From Sphingobacteriales bacterium (GTDB lineage: Bacteria > Bacteroidota > Bacteroidia > Chitinophagales > Chitinophagaceae), in assembly GCA_027484425.1 (NCBI GenBank), contig JAIXSZ010000009.1, forward strand, positions 1 to 64,000: a stretch of DNA of 64,000 nucleotides. The letters run 5' to 3'. The notes under the pieces were generated by a model that searched no databases, was not told where the DNA came from, and saw nothing but the letters and a program-made list of their open reading frames with translations. The number at the start of each line of letters is the position of its first letter. Position 1 is the stretch's first letter. A program made the translations under genes and the position numbers. Positions 44,801-48,046 of the stretch are shown piece by piece.

Positions 44801-45335
44801 AATAGTTGCTAATCCTGGTACAGTGGTTGCTAATGGACAAGAGGTAGTACTTACTGCAACTGTAGCTAATAGCTTCAATCCTGCCTACCAGTGGTACATT
44901 AACGGTGCTACAGTGATGGGGGCTACAAGTTCAGTGTTTACTTTCAATCAGTTCCAAAACAACGATACTGTATCATGTACTGTGGTGAATAGAACTCCAT
45001 GTGGTGATCTGTCATCATTCAATAAAGTGGTTATGTCAGTATCTAGTGTGTCAGTTGTTAATGTGGGTACTACTTTTGATGTGATAGCTATACCAAACCC
45101 AACAAGAGGCAATTTGCAAATTAAGGGCTCTGTAAACGGTGTTCAAGATGAAGAAGTGTCGATAGAGGTAACAGACATGTTGGGTAAATCTGTACATCGT
45201 AGCAAGGCAGAGGTACGTAATGGTGCCATCGATACACGCATACAGCTAGATAATACATTGGCTAACGGTATGTATTTGTTGACGGTACGTTCTACAACAG
45301 CAAGTAAAGTTTTCCATATCGTGATGCAGCAATAA
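23832..45335 (+). CDS. Giant multidomain secreted adhesin-like protein with type IX sorting tail
   Basis: This is a 7,167-residue exported protein. The ATG at 23832 gives a clean signal peptide (MKRALLVLLVVCLGFAGYGQ). Order: an N-terminal domain with WDDGSLGAIPIGFTF and NGWIQFGS; a duplicated block of beta-sandwich, Ig-like and GEVED-type domain (DFSGDGIFTTDESV...GNVRDYSV) at 24534-26727; an Fn3-like domain; two right-handed beta-helix regions (about residues 1088-1895 and 2026-2550, each opening YTVG.GGNFSTI-like); an Ig-like domain; three CGS repeats; eight Ig/PKD-like repeats (2967-3699); 35 copies of an ~89-residue repeat (3700-6805); three Ig-like domains; and a C-terminal type IX sorting domain (IAIPNPTRGNLQI...NGMYLLTVRS). 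Length and design recall gliding adhesins such as SprB, but sequence identity to it is not claimed. Surface adhesion or matrix function is inferred. The reading frame is fully intact over 21.5 kb. Confidence 0.93.
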   Translation: MKRALLVLLVVCLGFAGYGQTAASYIFSQTTTTYTPLSGSTVIQTLWDDGSLGAIPIGFTFKYCGVNYTEVGMNCNGWIQFGSASPGSSYTPLSTGTLRVSGMGDDLWYNSPSTPQNISRMTIGTAPNRIFVMEWLNACRFNISATGPINFQIRLHESTNVVEVVYGPTSSSSTNTYNYHVGIVGASGSDFNNRSTTSDWSATTAGTNNTATCSRNNSVNPANGLTFRWTPPPSVTPSPTSLAFGSVTTGTNSAAQVFSIVAENLNPAAGNITVTAPANFEVSNNGTTWSTSYTIAYTGGAFASTNVFVRFNPTASISYTGNVAITGGGLVSTVNVPVSGSGASACSGTPTAGTATTSLTAAGSATPVTLNLTGTTASGGLAFQWQSSIDGSTGWTNITGATTMMYTLPGVTATRYYRCIVTCVSSTFSSTSSNVLITYFAPSSCTPTFLYPCSAYPMNTSIASLIGAAGAITDPSTTCTSDYTDLTASSSVSLVIGNTYNVTVNTSPVYATSFKVQMWIDFSGDGIFTTDESVGGTNTVTGPSMVIPITVPSTAVPGTFRMRIVGVFSTPAFPSIPPCPTTAVNYGNVRDYSVTLLPPPPAITNSPASIDFGYVPVSGISAVRVFTVNATYMTSTPLTVSTGSSNFQFSFNGTTWFTTPQTYPFTLPGFTAVPLYVRFLPTVVGSATSQITITGGGLATARILPMVGEGVNPCTGTPAPGTASIIPMAGGASTLFTLTAVDYSAASGLAFQWQSSSTGTGGWTNISGATNVTFSFTGITATTFYRCNVTCTPSGITAATNVVSASLFTASSCTPTFTFDCPIYPMNTSIASLVGISSAITDPSSTCTANYNDLTASQSVTLYNGTTYNVTVNTSPPYFSLFRVQMWIDFDGNGTFSAGESVGGTNTITSPTQVIPITIPAGVTPGTFRLRIVGVYNTPSFPSIPPCPTTAVNYGNVRDYTVTVLNQPVCATPPGQPFALSLSSTLFTISGSFIAAASPLADRYLVVRTTTSTPPSAPIDGIEYAEGASALGGVVVSYGSSTSFTVTGLPDNTPFWFWVYSVNSMCTGGPKYRTISPLTSNISTQTCAISGTRTVGPTGDYATIAGAVSAINALGMAGNVILEIQPTYTGETYPINIGSIQCAGPGRRLTIRPQAAMTITANVASPIISMNGARFVTIDGRVGSTGTTRALTIINNSASATANTSAIQFVNDASDNILKFVNLQGANTSTIGGVLYFGTTTGATGSDNNLIDSCDIRDAAGGFPYNCVYATGTTGKENSGNTISNCNIANFYATFTQNCGIFINLGNTAWNITGNRIFQTATRAYSSTQIIRGIWVNNTTSGVGFNINNNIIGHSSEAGTGIMNLTTTSGTSFRGISYAGAAADPASSIQGNIIRSISLDGTNGIMYGIEATSGRVNIGTVTGNTIGAATGNGSITRTMSTDGSIAFRGISTIAALPGVVNIANNTIGSVTLLGLTTTVGVGFYGIEATGTASTTITNNVIGSLTTANSIQSSTVASGTQTMWGIFSSIANTTYTDPIIADNTIANITQAGTGAFSFNVGIVYQGSANAIIRNNIIRNLSANNTNTTFGGIVSTAGICYYGNTLPYATITGNRIFNLENINTTTNPTIVAGISTTNARDPFIARNTIYDLRCASTGTSTTLPQDVIGIHIQSPTTTGGTGTNVVNNMITLGMGQTTNTSFTGIMNSGSYALPLRIYNNSVHIGGTAGSGGLHSACFLRGNYLSSFTTTVDIDNNIFNNTRTGGTGKHYAIADAIGTFGSSAGWPAGASNFNILNSANASTVGFWANTDRTLATWRSATLCDINSYSGTAVTFANLTNGDLHINMGTTPNDIESHGMTIAAFDRDFDNDVRPGPVGSTNGGGFGYDIGADEFDGNPNNNTPPVITYTNNGCGTNTNRTFTVNIADPGGVPTTGSLVPRVYFRKGAGTWFSAPGSLSSGSATNGVWSFTINAATMGGLATADVVSYYVLAQDNGANVGSNTNTSLVATDVNTVFTHPTNPSTYQVGLSGTYTVGSGGNFSTITAAAAAYNSQCLNGAVVYELITPTYPSESFPITFNNNAFASATNSLTIRPAASVNATVTGPNTNSAMFKLFNARFINFDGINTGGRSLTLTSTSTTTYANIWLASTSGTGPGCRNIGLRNMNIVGGSNAITNYGILAGMDNGTFPTTASGQDNDSVTIEGNIFTRNFHCIFASGTASGASVGGLDNWVINNNTFGPATYNASTVNGYRDIMLTNMVNPVISNNTFRNLGITTSANSVAGVYMSSGVRGGVVNNNLFENITSNSASTGTLANTAIYFGTTCLDGVITRNTIRNVSNSFPSSGGGARGIILTISNTFSNTLIANNLISDIKCFSQTAVAFYPIGIAIESGTGLVRVYHNTVHLSGNFNGWNAATGSACFYTNSASGNLDVRNNIFVNQYDNTASGTDKGWAFYTTATFTGFNNLDYNNYFVSGPNVLAFTSADRLSLSELQTLYGGNINSRNRMPAFVSATNLRLQNTSANVPMASGINVGITNDIDGTTRATVNPVLGGHELQLCTSITAGTVTPTVASFCGSGSTTITAAGATSGQTMQWRSSTDSVTWTNIAGATTATYVIPTALTTTTFYRFVNSCTFTAFADSATTKVTINVIPTAVTVAGGGGFCGSTTLTASGGVGGSIYYQGTTSNGTSTATLSSSEVVSATGTYYFRARSSGGCWGTQGSANVTIDALPGTVTIAGAGTFCGSATLTGTGGAGGTIYFQGTTSGGTSTAVGAVGTATATGTYYFRSRSSVGCWGPETSVAVTINPLPAAVTVTGGGTYCGSRLLIAAGGAGGAFYYQGATSGGTSTASPFGTALITTSGTYYFRSRTTLGCWGPEGSANVTINPIPSAAPTNNSPICLGGTVTLSANPGANTSVYTWSGPSLTATTGVTTTANPTTTSVYSLTVSDGSGNAGCSPTTVYTTSVSVISAPVVASISASTSFLCVGSPITFTAGSVAGSGALSSYNWTGPNGYSATTATNSVVFTPTTSASTGAYSVTVTYPGNGCTSSPVATAPSVTVNSRPTIAGVTASSSLLCIGTDLTLTAGAVTGSGSLLSYNWAGPNGFTDVTATNTSTLVTTTAAQSGVYSVTVTYPGAGCNSTVSVTSPSVTVNPLPTVASITPSTTNICAGSNLILTAGAVTGTGALTSYNWSGPNSYSATTTANNVTYTVPNTSASGVYSLSVTYAGTGCNSTVRTTSPAVTVNAVPTVASITPSSNNLCVGTPLTLTAGAVTGSGTITSYNWSGPNGYSATTVASSAVFTPTTTAASGNYSLTVTYAGTGCNSTMRVTSPAVTVNAVPTVASISTSTNNMCVGSPLVLTAGAISGTGTLVSYNWSGPNGYSATTAVNTATLTPTSTAASGNYSVSVTYAGTGCNSTTVATSSAVTVNALPSIASITSSSNNLCVGTPVTFTGGSVTGTGSLVSYNWSGPNSFSTTTSANTTSFTTTTSAQSGVYSLTVTYPGTGCTSNAVTTSPAITVNNLPNVASITASTTQICTGSTITLTAGTASGTGVLGSYNWTGPNGFSTTTSGNSTAVTTTTTAQSGIYSLTVTYPGTGCISNKVTTPTITVNNIPSVTGINLSASTLCAGSVLTLNSVGATGTGTVVSYNWSGPNSYSSTSSTSSQTYTVPGVLASGVYSLNITYPGTGCTSNTVASSTLTVNATPIVYNVTGGGAYCSGGSGVPVGVSNSQHTATYQLYRDGAAIGSPLTGINGPLSFGLQTVAGTYSVQATNIANACNSNMSGTTSVSTSSSPNVYTITGGGTYCEGGTGFAIGLSGSDVGVTYQLYRDGILVGSFVTGTGSAISFGLQTADGNYTVVANPGATCSLTMTGTSVVNMLPAPNVYDMTGGGTICAGDAGVNVGLEWSVIGINYQLYRGSTMVGSAAAGVTGPINFGLINTAGTYTILATNAITGCTSNMDSSAVIIVNPAPATFNVTGGGTTCFGTGSVTVGLDGSLSGHTYQLYNGSAAVGTPVAGTGGAITFGAQNVTGIYSVAATNTATSCTGGMNGSATVIITPAPTAYLVAGGGTYCNGGTGFVISLSNTNTGVNYQLYNGSSPVGSPVAGTGAAINFGMQTAAGTYSVFATNTSTTCTGGMTGTATIVANPLPTAYAVTGGGQYCASSTGLNVGLSFSNTGINYQLYNGSTALGTPVAGTGAAISFGEQTLAGVYTVMATNATTSCTNGMTGSATVVVNPLPIAANITGGGNFCAGAAGVLVGLDASQVDVSYQLYNGVSTVGTPIAGTGSSISFGMQATAGSYSVIATNNTTTCVNNMSGVATVVVNPLPTTYVVTGGGNYCSGGTGVAVGLNGSDAGITYQLYVGSTATGAPVSGTGGVITFGSHTAAGVYSVAAINTATTCTSGMFGTTAVVISPLPAAHTVTGGGSYCFGGTGVVIGLSSSNPGINYQLYNGIAPVSGIVPGTGVSLTFGLQTGAGTYTVLATNTVTTCTRAMTGSANVVVNTLPTQYNVTGGGIYCENGVGVPVGLANSQVGVTYTLYKGIDAIGSPVAGTGAPISFGNQTLAGTYTAVATNNTTGCNNNMTSNALVTINPAPTAYTVTGGGSYCSGGSGVAVGLSGSNVGITYRLYNGASLIGSPVSGTGAALDFGSQLTAGTYTVLATNNVTLCNNPMSSSVAVVINALPIVYNMTGGGGYCVGGNGVSVGLANSQSGVNYQLYRGPSLVGTPVAGTGAAITFGLQTVAGTYSVLATNASTGCTRVMGTTAAVVVNTLPAVSTVYGGGGYCAGGPGVHIGVEATEAGVNYQLYQGISAIGTPLIGTGGGIDFGEVFVSGTYSVQATNALTGCVANMSGTATVVINTPPAAFAVTGGGTYCAGGAGVPIGLSGSAVGTEYRLYNGSTALGSPVSGTGVAISFGNQVAVGTYTVRATGTTTSCTTNMTGSATVSINSNPIAYDVVGGGTLCPGGSGANITLAGSQIGITYQLYMGATTMGTPVTGSGGVLNMGTFTTAGSYSAVATNTLTGCTTNMNGSTTISYLTLPAVYAVTGGGNYCSGGSGSAVGLAGSEVGITYQLYNGATVMGTVVGSGSSIDFGLQTIAGTYTVVATNTASTCTSNMSGSATVGINDLPVIYLVTGGGNYCAGGSGYAVILNGSQSGVNYQLFNGTSPVGSAISGTGLSIDFGLQAAAGFYSVRATNATTGCSRVMAGTPEIIVHSLPVVHTVTGGGNFCSGASGVEVGLTSSATGVDYRLYNSGVLVGAAIAGNGSALSFGNQTAPGIYTVQAINTGTGCTSNMSGSATVVVNPLPAAYAVTGGGSYCNGGAGVSVGLTLSSIGVSYQLYLDGVASGSPVAGDGTSLDFGMKTASGNYTVGAVTAATGCARTMTGSVAVSINPLPSVYTVEGSGSYCTGTEGVNVTLSNSNTGITYTLYNGLVTSGAPLAGTGGALDFGPRTAGNYSIIAINDITSCQSTMNGSATITASPAPVAYSVTGGGAHCAGSTGVAVGLAGSQPNVNYTLYNGVTSTGVVVAGTGSAISFGLQPIAGMYTVRAQNTLTTCTNNMTGSATVSVNVLPVAYNITGGGNYCAGGAGVTVGLSGSQSGNIYQLYKNGTALGAPISGTGTALNFGTMFDNGSYTAVAINASTSCSRAMTGSATVNVNSLPTVYTVSGGGSYCAGGTGVNVLLSGSTTGVNYRLYNGTTASSPWINGNGSALSFGAQTAAGVYTVVATAVGSGCSNVMSSSATVSVNALPSLQIVSGGGAYCAGGAGVNVGLTATESGINYTLYNGSTATGAAISGAGGAISFGNMTNAGTYTVAAVNNTTGCTNNMSGSATVVVNPLPIVHSVIGGGAYCNGGTGVEVALSGSQTGVTYQLYNGSTPVGGVLNGTGDILSYGLQTAVGAYSIIATNTTTACVRSMSGTATVSLNSLPAVYSVIGGGNYCNGGTGVNVGLSNSQLGVNYMLYRGSVATGTTVAGTGAAISFGMQTAAGDYTVMAVNATTACTATMSGSKTVIVNALPTQYSVSAGGNYCPGGSGLGVTLSGSDAGVTYRLYSGATMIGAAVEGTGGAIDFGMQLAGNYTIEATNNVTSCVTTMTGTSAISTHNLPLAYTVTGGGSYCADGTGVEVGLSNSQIGVSYMLYNGAETVGSAVLGTGNAITFGNRTAGNYNVKATNTTTGCENNMTGSVTVNTNSLPNQYDVTGGGNYCAGGTGVMVSISGSQTGVNYRLYNGPTAVGSIVSGNGLGLNFGMQTAAGSYTVRAINATTGCQQVMNGSASVIVNTLPATYTVTGGGNYCAGGTGVNVGIAGSETGISYQLYSGSSMIGSAIDGTGAALDFGAQTGAGNYMVVATNAATSCTANMSGVASVAVNALPELYTLSSSASGYCAGGNGVTFNLSGSQNGVSYTLYNGTTPSGAAVVGTGSGVSFGLRTPAGAYKVVATSMSNGCTIDMNGTPSVTINPLPTVFTVTGGGSYCAGGTGVAVGMIGTQTGVNYNLYRGATLMSTVAGTGDAISFGNMLSGTYTVVAMNTATNCRNNMASGAAVVANPLPSQFAITGGGQYCEGGTGVAIGLAGSSATASYTLYNGATAVGTPVTGTGGVINFGVFTTAGDYTVMATNNTTLCGVTMTGTASVVVNATPTSYNVTGGGSYCAGGTGVTVGLEGSAIGINYRLYNGSTAVGAAVAGTGAAINFGTFTNAGTYTVVASNPATACSKTMTGSATISINALPTVYTVTGGGNYCPGGSGVVVGLSGSVSGVTYSLNRGGSVVATATGTGSAINFGMQSVEGSYSASAVSVSGCSRNMTGAVSVGITTPVTPSVTLASSTGDTVCAGTPVVFNTTQVNGGSTPSYEWKVNGAVVSTISSTYTYVPANGDVVSVTLNSSAACATPATATAAKTITVNANQTPAVATMLSIGDTVCTGTVVTFTASSIYGGTAPSYTWVKNGMPVGTGAVYAYAPVNGDVVYCRMTSNYACRTATLVTGEADTMKVVAPVAPEVTIVANPGTVVANGQEVVLTATVANSFNPAYQWYINGATVMGATSSVFTFNQFQNNDTVSCTVVNRTPCGDLSSFNKVVMSVSSVSVVNVGTTFDVIAIPNPTRGNLQIKGSVNGVQDEEVSIEVTDMLGKSVHRSKAEVRNGAIDTRIQLDNTLANGMYLLTVRSTTASKVFHIVMQQ
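24534..26727 (+). repeat. Duplicated ~1.1-kb block: beta-sandwich, Ig-like and GEVED-type domains
   Basis: Two successive in-frame copies (about 24534-25632 and 25635-26727) have the same three-domain order. The first domain has SLAFGSV/SIDFGYV openings and an ITGGGL...GSG/GEG end. The second has C(S/T)GTPTAGTA and FQWQSS. The third has SCTPTF...YPMNTSIASL, QMWIDF-(S/D)-G and GNVRDY. Strong similarity shows an internal duplication. Confidence 0.85.
31770..32477 (+). repeat. Three ~79-residue Gly/Thr-rich repeats
   Basis: Three in-frame copies of about 236 bp share TVAGGG, (F/Y)CGS, GG.GG.(I/F)Y(Y/F)QG(T/A)TS, TGTYYFR(A/S)R(S/T) and GCWG. Each contains two cysteines. Confidence 0.85.
32730..34928 (+). 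repeat. Eight ~92-residue Ig/PKD-like repeats
   Basis: Eight in-frame copies of about 275 bp share ASI(T/S), (L/I)C.GS, LTAG, SYNW(S/T)GPN, SGVYSL.VTY.G.GC and a VTVN.LP linker. Each has two cysteines in fixed places. They resemble PKD/SprB-type or Ig-like beta-sandwich repeats. Confidence 0.88.
34929..44246 (+). repeat. Tandem array of 35 ~89-residue repeats with two Cys each
   Basis: Counting by the motif Y-x-V-T-GGG-x-YC gives 35 consecutive in-frame copies in 9,318 bp, averaging 266 bp. Each unit has GGG-x-(Y/F)C-x-GG(T/S)GV, V-G-L-(S/A)-GSQ, G-(V/I)-x-Y-x-LYNG, GTG-x-x-(I/L)-x-FG, AG-x-Y-(T/S)-V-x-A-x-N, a second Cys before NM.GSA, and an NPLP-like linker. Every copy has exactly two cysteines. 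The DNA of neighbouring copies differs at many third codon positions. Confidence 0.93.
45076..45332 (+). other. C-terminal type IX secretion sorting domain of the giant protein
   Basis: The last ~85 residues contain NPTRGNLQI, VSIEVTDMLGKSVH, LDNTLANGMYLLTVRS and a short VFHIVMQQ end. This is the Por-secretion/type A C-terminal pattern that directs export through the outer membrane by type IX secretion and is normally cleaved off. Confidence 0.85.
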
Positions 45336-45360
45336 TTAGGTTGCACAGGTATTAATTTTT

Positions 45361-45390
45361 AAGCAGGGAGTTGATAGCTCCCTGCTTTTT
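45361..45390 (+). terminator. Intrinsic terminator after the giant gene
   Basis: A perfect 10-bp stem (45361-45370 with 45378-45387) has a 7-base loop, followed by a T-run. The loop contains the TTG of the next gene's candidate promoter. Confidence 0.85.
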
Positions 45391-45401
45391 CTTTTACTTT
45401 G
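45371..45401 (+). promoter_or_regulatory. Candidate promoter of the agmatinase-family gene, overlapping the terminator
   Basis: TTG at 45371-45373 and TACTTTG at 45395-45401 are 21 bases apart; the -7 box has one base fewer than TAnnTTTG. The box ends four bases before the ATG at 45406, so the transcript would start at or next to the start codon. Confidence 0.4.
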
Positions 45402-45405
45402 CATT

Positions 45406-46440
45406 ATGTCTAATTTTGATCCCAACTCAGTAGGTCTTAAGTCAAATAATATATTTGGACTTCCATTTTCAAAGGAAGAGTCTGCACTTGTGTTACTCCC
45501 TGTGCCATGGGAAGTAACGGTTTCTTATAGAACAGGTACAGCACGTGGGCCTGAGAATATTTTTAATGCTGCTATGCAAGTAGACCTGTATGATCCAGAT
45601 GTGGAAGGCGGATGGGAGAAGGGCTTTCATATGTTGCATATCGACAAAAACATTCGTACTAAAAGTGACTACCTACGTCAGTGTGCTGAACTTGTCATAT
45701 CGCACATGGTAGAGGGTGGGGACGTAGCTGACAATGCTCAACTAAGCGAAAAACTTGTAGACATCAATAATGGCGGTAAAATGCTGTGCGATTGGGTACA
45801 TGAAATGACATCTGACTTGCTAAAAAATGGTAAGAAGGTGGGGCTAATAGGTGGTGACCACAGTACTCCATTAGGTTTTATTAAAGCTTTATCTGAAATT
45901 CATCCTGAGTTTGGTATACTACAAATAGATGCTCATGCTGATTTGCGCATAGCTTATGAAGGATTTACTTACTCGCATGCTTCTATTATGTATAATGTCC
46001 TTACCACCATACCACAAGTGAAAAAACTGGTTCAGGTAGGCATAAGAGATTATTGCGATGAGGAGTTGGAGATGATTAATAGCAGTAATGGAAGAATTAA
46101 TACTTTTTTTGATAGAGATATTAAAACTCGTCAATTTGAAGGTGAAACATGGAAGAATATATGTAACGACATCATAGCAGCGCTTCCCGAGAAGGTATAC
46201 ATAAGTTTTGATATTGATGGTTTGGATCCTAAGTTATGTCCTAATACTGGTACTCCTGTACCTGGTGGATTTGAAGCGGAGCAGATTTTTTATCTTTTCC
46301 GATTACTACATGCATCTGGCAAACAATTAATTGGGTTTGATCTGAATGAAGTTTCTTCAGGGGTGCATACTGGTGATGGCATTGATGCAATAACTGGTGC
46401 TAGAGTGCTATTTAAGCTATGCAATTTTATGGTAGCATAG
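45406..46440 (+). CDS. Agmatinase/arginase-family ureohydrolase
   Basis: This is a manganese-dependent ureohydrolase of 344 residues. The metal ligands are visible in GGDHS (H152), DAHADLR (D175, H177, D179) and SFDIDGLDP (D269, D271), with the extra His in YSHASIM (H191). The family cleaves guanidino compounds such as agmatine, arginine, formiminoglutamate or guanidinobutyrate. In Bacteroidetes this form is usually annotated as agmatinase, making putrescine and urea for polyamine synthesis, but the substrate is not proven by the motifs. No arginine decarboxylase or histidine pathway gene is nearby. The start is fixed by the -7 box lying four bases before the ATG. Confidence 0.88.
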   Translation: MSNFDPNSVGLKSNNIFGLPFSKEESALVLLPVPWEVTVSYRTGTARGPENIFNAAMQVDLYDPDVEGGWEKGFHMLHIDKNIRTKSDYLRQCAELVISHMVEGGDVADNAQLSEKLVDINNGGKMLCDWVHEMTSDLLKNGKKVGLIGGDHSTPLGFIKALSEIHPEFGILQIDAHADLRIAYEGFTYSHASIMYNVLTTIPQVKKLVQVGIRDYCDEELEMINSSNGRINTFFDRDIKTRQFEGETWKNICNDIIAALPEKVYISFDIDGLDPKLCPNTGTPVPGGFEAEQIFYLFRLLHASGKQLIGFDLNEVSSGVHTGDGIDAITGARVLFKLCNFMVA

Positions 46441-46511
46441 AGAATTTGACATAACCTGTTATTTTTTAGAGGTTGTGAGAATGTGGTTATTTGATTGTTT
46501 TTGTTAGATTA

Positions 46512-47144
46512 ATGATTCAAGCTATGACCGACAGGAATTACCTAAAACAAATGAGAGTGCCCACAGTGGATAGTCCGCTTAGAGTGCTGTTAAGTGCATG
46601 CTTGGCTGGTGTGACATGTGGGTATGATGGCACTGCAAATGGCACTTATCCGAGTGCTTTGAAACTGTTGACTTTTGACACTTTAAAGATCGTCAAATTT
46701 TGTCCTGAGGAGTTCTCATTTGGCTCTCCACGCGAAATGTGTGATATACATGGTGGTGATGGTTATGATGTGCTGCGGGGCAAAGCTAAAGTACTTACAG
46801 AGACAGGAGCAGACTGGACCGAAGGAATGATAGTAGCCTCTCTAAAAATGCTGGAGATAGCCATAAAGGAAGATATAGAGCTAGCGGTGCTAATGGACGT
46901 TAGCGCAGCTTGTGGCAGTCAGGTGGTATATAGTGGTAATAGATTTGATACAAACAAAGTATATCAGATAGGTGCAGGTGTGTGTGCTGCACAATTGATG
47001 AATCATGGATTTAAAGTAATCAGCCAACGTGATTTTGCATCTTTAGAATTACTTTACTCAAAAGCAGACCCTATGCATTTAATAGACGAGAAAGCAATAG
47101 ATCATCATCAAATTTCGTGGTATAAAGAGTATTTTGGAGAGTGA
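46512..47144 (+). CDS. DUF523 family protein
   Basis: This protein has 210 residues. The DUF523 signature is seen in LLSACLAGVTCGYDGTANG, KFCPEEFSFGSPREMCDIHGGDGYDVLRGKAKV and an end block MDVSAACGSQVV. The cysteines in SACL, VTC, FCPEE and ACGS are the conserved set; related proteins such as TudS bind a 4Fe-4S cluster and desulfurate thiouracil, so a similar role is possible but unproven. ATGs at 46512 and 46524 are both acceptable starts; 46512 is given. It lies 71 bases after the agmatinase-family gene and may be co-transcribed. Confidence 0.8.
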   Translation: MIQAMTDRNYLKQMRVPTVDSPLRVLLSACLAGVTCGYDGTANGTYPSALKLLTFDTLKIVKFCPEEFSFGSPREMCDIHGGDGYDVLRGKAKVLTETGADWTEGMIVASLKMLEIAIKEDIELAVLMDVSAACGSQVVYSGNRFDTNKVYQIGAGVCAAQLMNHGFKVISQRDFASLELLYSKADPMHLIDEKAIDHHQISWYKEYFGE

Positions 47145-47355
47145 GAAAGAAGCCATTTTTTTAATTGATGATTTGTAATAGCAGGGCTGTGATTTTTGCA
47201 AAACACACTATGTTCGGGTAATATTTGATAAATGGTATGGTTTATGACATTAATTGCTACCTAAAGCCGATTGCGAAAAAAAAAGTAGGATAATAATTTG
47301 CAGGTCAAGAAAAATTTTATGTATTTTGGGTTCAATTTTGAAAACAAGAACAAAC

Positions 47356-47898
47356 ATGAAAAGAACCATCGTCTTAGTTACTACATTATTAGCAGCTATT
47401 TTTTTATCCAACAGAAGTTTTGCGCAGGAGGATCTCGTGCGTATATTTAGTTGGTATATACCACAAGACAGGGATTATGCAACAGTAGTTGACGGAGAAT
47501 ATCAGGATGGTCAGTTGCTTAACTGGGGATGGACAGATAAAACCCTTATGTTTTGGGCATATCGTAATCCCGGTCCGAATCGAGTTGCTGTGTATGGTTG
47601 GTACAACCCGGTGGCTAGAGTACATATCACTGTTGCAGAAGATGAATTTAGTGATGACCAAATGCTAAAAGCAGGTTATACTCAGAAACACCTTCAGTTC
47701 TATGCACTTACACGTCGTGGACCTAACACGTTGTGTGTTTATCGTTGGAGAGATGTAAAGCGTAGGTCTTGGAGAACAATTCCAGAAGATTACACTACGG
47801 ACACTGATGCATACATCAAAAAAGGTTACCGTAGAAAAACTTACCAATACTTCGGTGTTAGTCGTAATGTAGATGCACCGATATACGATCAGTTATAA
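47356..47898 (+). CDS. Secreted protein of three ~49-residue aromatic-rich repeats
   Basis: This 180-residue exported protein begins at the ATG at 47356, which opens a signal peptide (MKRTIVLVTTLLAAIFLSNRSFAQ); the frame extends 102 bases upstream without a better start. The mature part is three tandem repeats (about residues 28-70, 77-121 and 127-168). Each starts (V/L)-x-(I/V)-(F/Y)-x-W, contains an acidic mid-part, an aromatic GW or GY step, and ends (F/Y)-(W/Y/F)-(A/G)-x-x-R. Lines such as VYGWYNPVARVHITVAEDEF resemble DUF5648-like 'HFYT' repeats, but that is only a resemblance. Many bases are Arg, Tyr and Trp codons, unlike the Thr/Gly-rich adhesins. It is followed by a strong terminator and probably transcribed alone. 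Confidence 0.8.
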   Translation: MKRTIVLVTTLLAAIFLSNRSFAQEDLVRIFSWYIPQDRDYATVVDGEYQDGQLLNWGWTDKTLMFWAYRNPGPNRVAVYGWYNPVARVHITVAEDEFSDDQMLKAGYTQKHLQFYALTRRGPNTLCVYRWRDVKRRSWRTIPEDYTTDTDAYIKKGYRRKTYQYFGVSRNVDAPIYDQL

Positions 47899-47914
47899 TC
47901 GAGCTAAATAAATT

Positions 47915-47960
47915 AAAAGATAAAGGCCATTGTATCACTACCATGGCCTTTATCTTTTTT
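47915..47960. terminator. Bidirectional intrinsic terminator
   Basis: A perfect 16-bp stem (47915-47930 with 47943-47958) has a 12-base loop and A and T runs at its ends. It separates the triple-repeat gene from the convergent holB gene. Confidence 0.9.
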
Positions 47961-48046
47961 GACTTTTATATTTTGAGATCGTTCTTGTGTGTGAATAAAC
48001 GAATATCAAACGGTAAGATGCAGAAGTATAATACTTTGTGTTGTTA

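Noticed and set aside
23784-45335. Many open frames of 60-110 codons on the minus strand and in other frames within the giant gene and the DUF1566 array
   Set aside because: They follow the repeat period, have low-complexity compositions and no family motifs; they are shadows of the real coding frame.
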